Below are positions 15,234-22,005 of a DNA stretch of 33,575 bases, in pieces; the first letter of the stretch is position 1, and the number at the start of each line of letters is the position of its first letter. The DNA comes from Deltaproteobacteria bacterium. Lineage in GTDB: Bacteria > Bdellovibrionota_C > UBA2361 > JAFLCA01. The stretch is from NCBI GenBank assembly GCA_017302875.1, contig JAFLCA010000013.1, positions 1 to 33,575 on the forward strand, given 5' to 3'. The notes under the pieces are model-generated. The model made no database searches and was not told where the DNA came from. It worked only from the letters and a program-made list of their open reading frames with translations. A program made the position numbers and the translations under genes.

Positions 15234-16310
15234 CTAATATCCGTTAACCTTCTGTCTGCGCTTTCGTAGCTCGAAGCAGACGCCGTAGTTGGTTCGTCCG
15301 TTAAAAAGTTCGAAGGTGCCCTTGCCCCCAGTGAGGAAACTACCGATGGGGGTTCGGGTGAGAACACGTCCGTTGTACGGAATGAGGTCTTTTGGCTCGG
15401 TGGTTGATTTGGAAATGCGCTTGGCGGCGGACCATTTGGAAAGTTCTAGTCGTTGACCACATAGGTTGCCTAGAAAACTCATCAGTAGAATTGGCTGAGG
15501 AGCAAACTTGCCATCGGAGACAGGTTTGATACTTGCGGCTTTGGCCCCAGAGAAAATGTTGGAAGTCGCCCGCGCAGTGATCGTGAGGGACTCGTTCCGC
15601 GCTGGAATAGAGAGCTCGAACTTAACGAGATACCGAGTGGATTTTGGAGCACATGCATCTTGGGAGACCCGAACCGTGAAGCTTTGGTAGGTTGTAGCGA
15701 TTGCTGGCGAGTATCTCGCTGCTTGAGGTTGAGATTGTTCTAACGACTGGAGAAGTGCGCAAAGCGGATCGACTGGGTCGCATGGCTCTGCGCCTCCAAA
15801 GTAGTTGTTCACAAGGTATCCGCAAACTTGCGCGTCGCTCCAGCTACCGCCGTATAGCGCGGCAAGTGCTTCTCCGATTGCTGCTCGTGCATCGGGCGGA
15901 AAAAGATCGCAAAGTGGGGAACTAGATTCGGGTTGAGGGATAGACGCTTCTGGTTCCGCGCTTCCTTCACCCGGAGAAAAGTCGATGCAGGGAGAAGCAT
16001 TGAACGATGCGGCCTGGCTCTCTGTTAATACTTGGAGAGACGTGAACCCCTTTTTTGTGGCAAGCGCCTGCGCCAATGTTCCAGTGATCTTAATAGTCGA
16101 GGCCTTTACCGTTGTTCCGGCTGGCGCTGTGAGGATCAATCGAACCATCGCAGAGGAATTTCCCTTAATCACTGAATAGAAGGTGCGCTTTGTAGCTGCG
16201 CCAGCAGCAACGCTTACGGTGGTTGGACGGCCATCAACGGATAGAAGGGCCGGTGACTGAGCCTCAACGATGGAAACAGATACTAGAATTGCAGCGATGA
16301 GATATTTCAT
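15234..16310 (-). CDS. Secreted eight-cysteine protein in the traF-trbB operon
   Basis: A 358-aa protein I do not recognise. A signal peptide covers residues 1-17 (MKYLIAAILVSVSIVEA). The N-terminal part (20-100) is Ser/Thr/Val-rich and beta-like. A low-complexity Pro/Glu/Ser stretch follows near 112-132, then a region with most of the cysteines (108, 134, 163, 177, 184, 220, 284, 345). Eight cysteines in an exported protein suggest four disulfides. The C-terminus is basic. The ATG at 16310 has ACGGAG upstream; the open frame beyond it is not protein-like. Lying between the TraF protease and TrbB, it could be an adhesin, pilus-tip or surface-exclusion factor, possibly a TraF substrate. No family evidence supports any one of these. 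Confidence 0.75.
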   Translation of the reverse strand: MKYLIAAILVSVSIVEAQSPALLSVDGRPTTVSVAAGAATKRTFYSVIKGNSSAMVRLILTAPAGTTVKASTIKITGTLAQALATKKGFTSLQVLTESQAASFNASPCIDFSPGEGSAEPEASIPQPESSSPLCDLFPPDARAAIGEALAALYGGSWSDAQVCGYLVNNYFGGAEPCDPVDPLCALLQSLEQSQPQAARYSPAIATTYQSFTVRVSQDACAPKSTRYLVKFELSIPARNESLTITARATSNIFSGAKAASIKPVSDGKFAPQPILLMSFLGNLCGQRLELSKWSAAKRISKSTTEPKDLIPYNGRVLTRTPIGSFLTGGKGTFELFNGRTNYGVCFELRKRRQKVNGY

Positions 16311-16419
16311 TTGAAAAACTCCGTTGGTTGCTTTCGCGTGAAACATCTCACCTGAGAGTCGCGGCTGATTCCTGCGATACTCGTACACGGAGGATTCCAA
16401 CCAGAATGGACGCTCTAGC

Positions 16420-16941
16420 TCAGTCCCAGGTGAGCAATGGGACGGCTCGACCGAGAAGAAGAGATGGAGGCAGGGCTCCGAAATACCTCCCATCAAATGA
16501 ATTCGGTATTCGATTACTTAGTGGGAGGAACCATCCGCGTCGAATACGGTAGCACCCCCGAATCCGGGGCAGCTCTAACCCATCTGAGTCAGTGAGAAGT
16601 GTTGACCCGACACGGACGCCGTTTATCCGGATTGAAGAAGGCCAGTGACATACTCGGGCACCGGTCACCGCTGCTGTTGGCTTAATTAGAAGTGGAGGAT
16701 GAGCCAGCCATCGTCGACCACCTACCTTTCTCAGCACGTCACGCGGAAGTCTAAATACAGCAATCTCGCCAAGGGATACGTTGTGCGAAGGCTGAACGAG
16801 GTAGAACCCCGGGGGAAGGCTAGGGCTTAGATTCCTGACGATAATTATCTCGGTGCTTCGCCATGCCGGGCCGAGGACTGCAAGACCGACAAGTGCCGCA
16901 GCGGTTGCAATGAGAGGAAATTTCTGAGGTTTGGTTCGCAT
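16420..16941 (-). CDS. traF: TraF-type S26 signal peptidase of conjugative transfer
   Basis: A 173-aa inner-membrane serine protease. In RP4 the homologue trims and cyclises the TrbC prepilin. It has one N-terminal membrane helix (about 10-26). The catalytic serine is Ser41 in SPSLPPGFY and the catalytic lysine is Lys87 in LLIKPTAAV. The C-terminal box NSFDGRYFG is typical of the family, and the length is standard. It is first in the minus-strand operon leading to trbB. About 110 bases separate it from the secreted-protein gene. Its C-terminal part (minus-strand codons around 16551-16569) shares an exact 19-base sequence, in inverted orientation, with the hairpin after the ardC gene. Confidence 0.88.
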   Translation of the reverse strand: MRTKPQKFPLIATAAALVGLAVLGPAWRSTEIIIVRNLSPSLPPGFYLVQPSHNVSLGEIAVFRLPRDVLRKVGGRRWLAHPPLLIKPTAAVTGARVCHWPSSIRINGVRVGSTLLTDSDGLELPRIRGCYRIRRGWFLPLSNRIPNSFDGRYFGALPPSLLLGRAVPLLTWD

Positions 16942-17433
16942 GTCACTCTTCTAACCGAGTTCATGGTCGCGACTCTGGCTGCGATGAATTCATACCAGCG
17001 CGAACGAGCCATTTAATGCGGCTTCTCAGCTAACAAGTCACGGAGCGATAAGACACTTCTCTCCCGGAAGCCCGTCGCAAGACACCGTCGAGAAACATTG
17101 CAACGGGCGGCGGCTACTTAATGCCGTCAGCAATTCGGATGCTCGTACATCCTCGAAGATAAAAGCTGAGAGTATTCGCGCCTAGTCCTGCGTGGCCGGG
17201 CTCACTTCTCTGTCAGCTAAAGTTGCTTCACTTTCACTGGTCGCTTGTCGCCTCTTTGCAATGTGATCGCACTACGCTGCAACCCTTTGCCAGGCCGTGG
17301 TCTGTCAGGCGGGATTGCGTGATCGCTTCGTGCTCATTGCGGCGAGGCTCGGCTTTGTTTCTCCACAAGGGTTTTCGGTCACTCCAGCGAGGGTGAAGTA
17401 ACGCAAAAACCCTTTTATTTAGGAGAAACAACC
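16942..17433. other. Long gene-free region between traF and the ArdC gene
   Basis: These 492 bases separate divergent genes and hold no convincing open frame. They must contain the traF promoter (minus) and the ardC promoter (plus). Features seen are a short dyad GGATG (17137-17141) with CATCC (17148-17152), a TAGTCCTGC at 17183-17191 that resembles the nick core ATCCTGC of IncP-type oriT, a repeated GTGATCGC (17263-17270 and 17319-17326), and a 9-bp inverted repeat listed separately. A transfer origin here is possible but weakly supported. Confidence 0.45.
17367..17414 (+). repeat. Inverted repeat in the leader of the ArdC gene
   Basis: AAGGGTTTT (17367-17375) and AAAACCCTT (17406-17414) are perfect 9-bp arms separated by 30 bases. 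The right arm ends a few bases before the AGGAG ribosome binding site (about 17421-17425) of the ArdC gene. It could fold in the mRNA leader or serve as a protein-binding dyad. Plasmid antirestriction genes are often switched on from special single-strand promoters during entry, and a foldable leader would suit that, but no such role is shown here. Confidence 0.5.
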
Positions 17434-18219
17434 ATGAAAGTAGAAGAAGCAACCAAAATAGCTGACAAACAGATCGAGAAGCTCGCAGCGGCTCTTGCCG
17501 CAGGACAGAGCGAGGCGCTGAAACAGTACTTTTCGAGCATGTCGAGGATGTACAAATACAGCTTCCGAAACTTGCTGCTAATCTTCTCTCAAAAGCCTGA
17601 CGCCACCTTCGTTGCAGGATTCAACTCCTGGAAGAAGCAGAAGCGATGGGTAAAGAAGGGAGAGAAGGGAATCGTCATAATCGCACCAATGCCGGTGAAA
17701 ATAGAGCAAGAGAAGCCGGAAGACCCTGAAATGGTAACAAGATTTCGCGCTGGATATGTCTTCGACGTATCGCAGACAGAGGGGGAAGCTTTCGCTGAAC
17801 TCGGTTCGGTAACAGGCGAGCCAGGTGAACATCTCAAAAACCTAAAGGCTCTCATTGAAGCGCGCGGCATAGCACTAAGCTATGAAGCAGACCTCGGTGG
17901 AGCAGACGGCATGTCGAAAGGAGGAGCTATTGTAATACGCAGTAATCAATCCTCAGCCCAGGAATTCTCAGTACTCGTTCATGAGTTCGCACACGAACTT
18001 CTTCATCATGGCGAAGTTGAGAAGCAATCGAAGACAGTCCGCGAGACTGAAGCTGAGGCGGTAGCATACGTGGTCACCGAAGGAGTTGGGCTCTCCGCAA
18101 ACTCCGCTTCCTCAAATTACATCCAGCTCTATCAGGGTGACCAAGACACCCTCGAAATGTCACTGGCTGCAATCCAGAAAACGGCGACGACAATCTTGTC
18201 GGGATTATTTCCTGACTAG
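17434..18219 (+). CDS. ArdC-like antirestriction protein
   Basis: A 261-aa protein with the two-domain ArdC layout. Residues about 8-85 match the single-strand DNA-binding domain (YSFRNLLLIFSQ, FNSWKKQKRWVKKGEKGI). The C-terminal zincin domain has HEFAH (183-187) with a downstream Glu in ETEAEAVAY (205-213) as likely third metal ligand. ArdC proteins protect incoming single-stranded DNA of conjugative elements from host restriction. TTAGGAG precedes the ATG. The gene is transcribed alone, opposite to the flanking minus-strand genes, and ends in a GC-rich hairpin. It is shorter than some ArdC proteins (about 300 aa) but no key motif is missing. Confidence 0.82.
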   Translation: MKVEEATKIADKQIEKLAAALAAGQSEALKQYFSSMSRMYKYSFRNLLLIFSQKPDATFVAGFNSWKKQKRWVKKGEKGIVIIAPMPVKIEQEKPEDPEMVTRFRAGYVFDVSQTEGEAFAELGSVTGEPGEHLKNLKALIEARGIALSYEADLGGADGMSKGGAIVIRSNQSSAQEFSVLVHEFAHELLHHGEVEKQSKTVRETEAEAVAYVVTEGVGLSANSASSNYIQLYQGDQDTLEMSLAAIQKTATTILSGLFPD

Positions 18220-18231
18220 AATGGGTTTAAG

Positions 18232-18258
18232 AGCAACCCCCGGATTCGGGGGTGCTTC
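18232..18258. terminator. GC-rich hairpin between convergent genes
   Basis: ACCCCCG (18236-18242), a GATT loop and CGGGGGT (18247-18253) form a perfect 7-bp stem. AGC (18232-18234) and GCT (18254-18256) extend it past one bulged A. It lies 12 bases after the ArdC stop and 5 bases before the end of the convergent 211-aa gene, so it can end both transcripts. The following TTCGATTTTC has a short T run on the plus strand. Nineteen bases of it recur exactly inside traF in inverted orientation. Confidence 0.7.
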
Positions 18259-18263
18259 GATTT

Positions 18264-18899
18264 TCAGATCCGCAGCGGATTATAGAGCCGCAGAGGATTG
18301 GCGAGGGCAAGAGGCTCGTGCTCGGATATCCATGCTTTTTCAATTGTTTCTGCAAATCGCGTTAACTGCATCGGATCTCGCACTCGATGGTTATCGAGGT
18401 AAACCTCAATGCTGTTTGCTGGTAAGACTCGCTCGTTAAGCGAGATCATTACCGGGCCGCTTCGGCGTCGACCTGGATTGGTTCGAGTTAGAACCCTTCG
18501 GCTCATAGAGTCGCCGCGCGCCGTTGCGCCGAATAGATCAAGCCATGCGGTTTGTTTGTAGAGCGATGCATCCAGGGATGATGCGAGACTACCCTTGCCA
18601 CCTTCGAGGAGCGGTTCAATGGAGTGTCTTTTTGTCTCTACTCGCTCCGTTGCTCGCAGCAACAATATTGAGAGTGCCTGGACGGCGGAGGTCCACTGGA
18701 AGGTGGCGGTTGTTGAGAATGCCCCAGCCGTTTTTCCGCGTACTGCGGTGATGGCTTGCGGGAGGAGGGGACTATGGAAGCAGGTTTTGATGAGTTCGAG
18801 CTGACGGTCGGACGTGAACCACAGGGAGAGCTTTGTGGCCACGGATTGAATGGGCTGTTCAGAGCTATTGTTCAGTAGCCTCGCCATCGTACTCGTCAT
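18264..18899 (-). CDS. Hypothetical protein (211 aa)
   Basis: I do not recognise this 211-aa protein. It starts MTSTMARLLNNSS, has no signal peptide or clear membrane helix, and includes a basic segment (MSRRVLTRTNPGRRRSG) followed by a more acidic C-terminus ending PLRLYNPLRI. The start at 18899 is preferred because GGAGGT lies just upstream; an in-frame ATG at 18914 would include that site. It is convergent with the ArdC gene and shares the hairpin after it. The neighbouring PIN gene ends about 340 bases upstream on the same strand, so it probably has its own promoter. Function is unknown. Confidence 0.6.
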   Translation of the reverse strand: MTSTMARLLNNSSEQPIQSVATKLSLWFTSDRQLELIKTCFHSPLLPQAITAVRGKTAGAFSTTATFQWTSAVQALSILLLRATERVETKRHSIEPLLEGGKGSLASSLDASLYKQTAWLDLFGATARGDSMSRRVLTRTNPGRRRSGPVMISLNERVLPANSIEVYLDNHRVRDPMQLTRFAETIEKAWISEHEPLALANPLRLYNPLRI

Positions 18900-19236
18900 A
18901 CCTTGTACCTCCATATGAAAGTAGGCGCAGGGTGCGTGAAGCGTCGCTATAGGACCGACAGCGTCGAATGAGATTCTCTTTCCCGTTCACTTTAACCACA
19001 CACTCCTAAGCCAGTTGCATTCGTCCAATGAACGACCCATCGCGGGCCGTATAATCGGTATCTAAGAGCAATAGTTGAGCCAGTCAGAAAATAATCAGCT
19101 CATTCAATTATCTTGGGGAGTTATCCACAGGTTGGATGCTGCGGGGTGAGGCGATTTGCACCAGCGGTGGTGTGAAAAGCCTCAAATTGGAAGGGTGGTT
19201 GGAAACTACTGGCAATTAGTGGGAGGCAGGTCAGAA
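18900..19236. other. Gene-free region with a perfect DnaA box
   Basis: These 337 bases lie between the PIN gene and the 211-aa gene, both on the minus strand, and hold no supported gene. They contain the consensus DnaA box TTATCCACA at 19121-19129, a repeated GCGTCG (18941-18946 and 18961-18966, period 20) and a TATAAT at 19050-19055 without a matching -35 box. Together these could be part of a replication or maintenance region, or chance. The promoter of the 211-aa gene should also lie here. Confidence 0.45.
19121..19129 (+). promoter_or_regulatory. Consensus DnaA box
   Basis: TTATCCACA matches the strict E. coli-type DnaA box at all nine positions. I found no further perfect copies close by, so a full origin is not shown. 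A single box may be chance, or may mark host-initiator binding near a plasmid-type origin. Confidence 0.4.
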
Positions 19237-19737
19237 TCAGTTCTTTGTTAATTCGATCAATCGCTCAATCTCGGAAGCTGGCAACCGAACATATGGATCC
19301 TCGCTCCAGGAGTGAAGAGCCACTCGCAGCATTTTAATCTCGGGGTTTGGCAGTTTCAGAAGCTCTTCAACAATCCATAGAACTCCGTGACATTCGATTC
19401 GAGAGCTTTCAGCACGTTGACGCATTCGCTTATCGCCGGTGAGGAGGATCGCTCCGGGATGTTGTGTTGCGACGACCATTGCAAAACCGTCCAATAGCGA
19501 AAGGGCCGGAGTCTCCGCCACAATCGCACGGGCCTGTTCCACTCCCGTACCGTCAAGAGTGGCGACCTTCATGTGCTTTCGTAGCGCAGCAAGTTCTTTC
19601 TTCGTGAAGCTCAAAAGCTCCGACTCAATGAGTGCGTCGGGGATTACAAATTCAAAGGGCAGCTTGAGGAAGAGCTCAAGTATTCCGCCCTTTCGAAGAT
19701 CGATCAGAGCTGAGCTGTCACTAACGATTATTTGCAT
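19237..19737 (-). CDS. PIN-domain nuclease, probable toxin
   Basis: A 166-aa protein with the acidic PIN active site: Asp7 (VSDSSALIDL), a Glu at 38 or 40 (LIESEL), Asp83 (LSLLDGFAMV) and Asp102 (LLTGDKRMR). PIN proteins are Mg2+-dependent RNases, often toxins that cut tRNA or rRNA. Its start overlaps the end of the XRE-ImmA gene by 17 bases, so the two are co-transcribed. This order, HTH-plus-metalloprotease antitoxin first and PIN toxin second, is a known toxin-antitoxin arrangement. The C-terminal 40 residues after the PIN core have no recognised motif. On a conjugative element it probably secures maintenance. Confidence 0.82.
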   Translation of the reverse strand: MQIIVSDSSALIDLRKGGILELFLKLPFEFVIPDALIESELLSFTKKELAALRKHMKVATLDGTGVEQARAIVAETPALSLLDGFAMVVATQHPGAILLTGDKRMRQRAESSRIECHGVLWIVEELLKLPNPEIKMLRVALHSWSEDPYVRLPASEIERLIELTKN

Positions 19738-20818
19738 CGGCCCTCGCAGGACCCTTAAGACCTTCCTCTACTTTTGCAATGCTTTGTCGCAAAAGTTCGG
19801 CAGCTTTCATGGGAGATATCATATCTTCAGCGAGTGCACGGTAAACTAATCTCTCAAAGCGACGAGGCTTTTCAAATTCACCCCGCTGCTTCTCGGTCTC
19901 AAGCGGATCGGTTTCGCTGGTACGCCAGCCGCTCGCGAAAGTTCGGAAAGCATACTCCTTCGCGTTCTCATCGATCGCGCCAATCTGGGCCAGACGCATC
20001 AGAAATCCAACGCCTGATATTCTGTAAAGTTTCTTGAGGGTGAGGATTTCGCTGTAGCCGAATGCACTGCGACACTTGCCGATCTCGGATTCAAGATGTG
20101 CTTTCGAAGCGATGAATGCGCCTGCAAACCGATCGCAAAGTTTCTCCACTGCGCGCTCCTCTAGTCCCTCGCTCTTGATGAGTCGGTGTCCTAACTCGTG
20201 CGCCATGGTGAACCGTCTTCTTTCAAGACTTATCCTTTTGTTAACTATAATGACCGGAGTACCCCCTTCGCGATTTGGTTGCTTGACGATGCAGGTCAAC
20301 CCGGAAACTTTATCGGGGAGATCGACAATCAAAACTTTAATGCCCTTCTCCTCTAATAGCTCGGTCATATTGGGAATCGGGTCGGTACCAAGAGACCATT
20401 TTTCCCGGAGCTGTACAGCCAATTCTTCTGCGTTATCCGGAGTGGTAACATTCGATGGTAAGCCCTCGGGTACTGACCAGACAGCGCTCTCCAGAGAGAG
20501 GATCTCTTCGATCTGTAGGTAGCGCTCGACCCATTCGAGAACTTCAGTCTCGACCTTTGCCCGATCCTTAGCGCTGGTAGTCGATTTAGTTCGAAAGTCT
20601 ACCCTCCCGAGCTCAACAGCCTGAGGTGCCATCAGATAGGGAATACTTACGTCCAGAGTTTTGCTGAGCGCCACCAACACTTCCGAACTAGGGGTCATCT
20701 CTCCACGCTCGTACTTGCCGATAGCCTGTGCGCTAACGAGGCTATCTATTTTGTCCGCGAGATCGCGAAGGGAGAGTCCCGCACGTTTTCGCGCGAGTTT
20801 GATTCGTTCTCCGTTCAT
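19721..20818 (-). CDS. XRE-HTH and ImmA/IrrE metalloprotease fusion, probable antitoxin
   Basis: A 365-aa protein. Residues about 4-62 form a XRE helix-turn-helix (RIKLARKRAGLSLRDLAD, QAIGKYERGEMTPSSEVLVAL). The middle and C-terminal part is an ImmA/IrrE (COG2856) zincin, with HELGH (207-211) in MAHELGHRLI and Glu225 in EKLCDRFAGAF as third ligand. Such proteins repress DNA and can be inactivated by or cleave partners. The ATG at 20818 has GGGAGGA just upstream; the frame stays open far beyond, but that stretch covers promoter DNA and genes on the other strand. It probably represses its own promoter through the TGGTTTACA dyad and neutralises the PIN protein encoded by the next gene. Confidence 0.88.
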   Translation of the reverse strand: MNGERIKLARKRAGLSLRDLADKIDSLVSAQAIGKYERGEMTPSSEVLVALSKTLDVSIPYLMAPQAVELGRVDFRTKSTTSAKDRAKVETEVLEWVERYLQIEEILSLESAVWSVPEGLPSNVTTPDNAEELAVQLREKWSLGTDPIPNMTELLEEKGIKVLIVDLPDKVSGLTCIVKQPNREGGTPVIIVNKRISLERRRFTMAHELGHRLIKSEGLEERAVEKLCDRFAGAFIASKAHLESEIGKCRSAFGYSEILTLKKLYRISGVGFLMRLAQIGAIDENAKEYAFRTFASGWRTSETDPLETEKQRGEFEKPRRFERLVYRALAEDMISPMKAAELLRQSIAKVEEGLKGPARADANNR

Positions 20819-20840
20819 AGATCCTCCCTTAATGCTTGCT

Positions 20841-20898
20841 TGGTTTACATCACGCATGATATAGTTATAATTGTAAACCATCGGGTGCTTGCCGTCAA
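20841..20898. promoter_or_regulatory. Overlapping divergent promoters with operator dyad
   Basis: A perfect 9-bp inverted repeat, TGGTTTACA (20841-20849) and TGTAAACCA (20872-20880), has a 22-base spacer. On the plus strand TTTACA (20844-20849), 16 bases, TATAAT (20866-20871) forms a strong promoter toward the HNH gene. On the minus strand TTGACG (20898-20893), 17 bases, TACAAT (20875-20870) forms a promoter toward the XRE-ImmA gene. Each repeat arm overlaps a promoter element, so one repressor could control both directions. The XRE-ImmA protein is the obvious candidate. Confidence 0.7.
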
Positions 20899-20994
20899 TC
20901 GATACAAGCTCCCCTTGGCTTAGACTATAAACGTGTAACATGGAGTAAATATGCAACAAATACAAGTAGTTAAAATGAACGGAGGGCTCTTGCC

Positions 20995-21330
20995 ATGAGG
21001 GATGAATCACTCTCAGCCCTGATGAAGGCCCTTCTTTCCCCAAGCAGTGACGATGTATGGGCCAAAGCTCATTACTGCGGTCCTGAGAACGAAAAGAATG
21101 GATTCCGTCAGGATGATCACGGCAACTGGATAAAGAAGGATCACTACGGGAAGAGGGACAGCAAGTACGGTTGGGAATTCGACCATGTACTCGCGTCGTC
21201 TCGTGGGGGGCATGATGGATTGACGAATGTTCGGCCCCTTCATTGGGAGACGAATGTACGGAAATCTGATTCACCACCCGGCCTGTTCGCTTTGGCTGAC
21301 ATCTTTTCTCGAAGAGGAGGTGGGTTATGA
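20995..21330 (+). CDS. Small HNH endonuclease
   Basis: A 111-aa protein with a compact HNH (beta-beta-alpha metal) motif: FDHVLASSRGGHDGL with Asp63-His64, then Asn78 in LTNVRPLHW and Asn87 in ETNVRKSD. The preceding part, with GNWIKKDHYGKRDSKYGW, is typical of small single-domain HNH proteins found in plasmids and phages. It likely nicks or cuts DNA with a divalent metal. GGAGG lies about 10 bases before the ATG. It is transcribed divergently from XRE-ImmA/PIN from a shared control region, and its stop overlaps the next start (ATGA). Confidence 0.82.
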   Translation: MRDESLSALMKALLSPSSDDVWAKAHYCGPENEKNGFRQDDHGNWIKKDHYGKRDSKYGWEFDHVLASSRGGHDGLTNVRPLHWETNVRKSDSPPGLFALADIFSRRGGGL

Positions 21331-21605
21331 GTTTTAAGATGACGTTCAATGGGAGGCCTTTCAATTCAGGTGATTTCGCGCGGGAGCTTGAGCGCGGGGT
21401 TGCTGAGGTGGCAAAGGGAATGATTGAAGAGCGCCTTGAAGATGAACTTCGTGATCCGGTTACAGGGGAAGCACCGCAGGTTTCGATTAAGACGAAGGTT
21501 GAAAAACTTTCAGACCTTGATGGCATGATCGCCTCAATAGAGGGTGGTCCAGATATAACAAAGAGACTCGGCAAGGTGGTCACCTCAGAAGAAAACGAAA
21601 AGTGA
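21327..21605 (+). CDS. Small acidic hypothetical protein coupled to HNH gene
   Basis: A 92-aa acidic, probably cytosolic protein of unknown function. It begins MSFKMTFNGRPFNSGDFARE, continues with a charged helix (EVAKGMIEERLEDELRD), then DPVTGEAP and a Lys/Glu-rich tail. The start overlaps the HNH stop by 4 bases (ATGA), so the two are translated together. It could be an inhibitor or specificity partner for the nuclease; that is inference from position only. It ends 4 bases before the convergent lipoprotein gene. A 7-bp hairpin (21618-21635) just beyond its stop may end the transcript. Confidence 0.65.
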   Translation: MSFKMTFNGRPFNSGDFARELERGVAEVAKGMIEERLEDELRDPVTGEAPQVSIKTKVEKLSDLDGMIASIEGGPDITKRLGKVVTSEENEK

Positions 21606-21609
21606 GCTA

Positions 21610-22005
21610 TCATTTTTCCATCTCCTTCGAGATGGGGATTGTTTCGCTCTGCGGCGGCGATTCGCGAATTATGCGAGTCGTTAAAGTACGCTTCTGAGTC
21701 GTTTGGTCGAAGCATAGCTCGGAAGAAATTCGCGGAACGCGGATGAACTGGCCTTGAGTGGTGGTTCTTAGCGCGCTGCGGTACTTGCACATCCTTACAA
21801 TGTTCTTGGACTTCGTCCGCGTCGTCGGAACCTGAATCAGCGTTGCGTTGCCATCGTCAAAAACTTGAACAATGGAGTTAGCCGTTGGTGGAATGAGTGA
21901 GTATCCGAAGTAATATCTCCCCACAGCAATGCTCTCGGCGGGCACACGATGAGTCGCGCACCCGCCAAGAGTTATCAGTAACGCTATTGTAATGTAATAA
22001 CGCAT
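21610..22005 (-). CDS. VirB7-like lipoprotein of the T4SS operon
   Basis: A 131-aa lipoprotein. Residues 1-15 are a lipoprotein signal with lipobox LGGC, the lipidated residue being Cys16. The part after it (YFGYSLIPPTANSIVQVFDDGNATLIQVP) resembles the small N0-like or VirB9-type beta fold seen in some VirB7 proteins. That comparison is from pattern only. It is last in the long trb operon; its ATG overlaps the ssb stop by one base (TAATG). VirB7-type lipoproteins stabilise the outer-membrane ring made with TrbG/VirB9 and TrbI/VirB10, so this role fits its place. The confident claim is lipoprotein; VirB7 identity is likely but unproved. Confidence 0.7.
   Translation of the reverse strand: MRYYITIALLITLGGCATHRVPAESIAVGRYYFGYSLIPPTANSIVQVFDDGNATLIQVPTTRTKSKNIVRMCKYRSALRTTTQGQFIRVPRISSELCFDQTTQKRTLTTRIIRESPPQSETIPISKEMEK
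21618..21635 (+). terminator. Possible terminator hairpin after the HNH operon
   Basis: CCATCTC (21618-21624) and GAGATGG (21629-21635) are perfect 7-bp arms with a CTTC loop, 13 bases past the stop of the 92-aa gene. GGATTGTTTC follows, which is only a weak T tract. The hairpin lies inside the end of the convergent lipoprotein gene, so it may be partly fortuitous. Confidence 0.3.

Noticed and set aside
17234-17452. 72-aa minus-strand frame with a hydrophobic start
   Set aside because: It overlaps the ArdC start and leader repeat, and the hydrophobic part is the complement of the A-rich leader.
20076-20522. 148-aa plus-strand open frame
   Set aside because: It is antisense to the zincin domain of XRE-ImmA and has no recognisable motif.
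20819-21790. In-frame 5' extension of the XRE-ImmA gene
   Set aside because: It crosses two promoters and runs antisense to the HNH gene pair; the start at 20818 has a strong ribosome binding site and begins the HTH fold.
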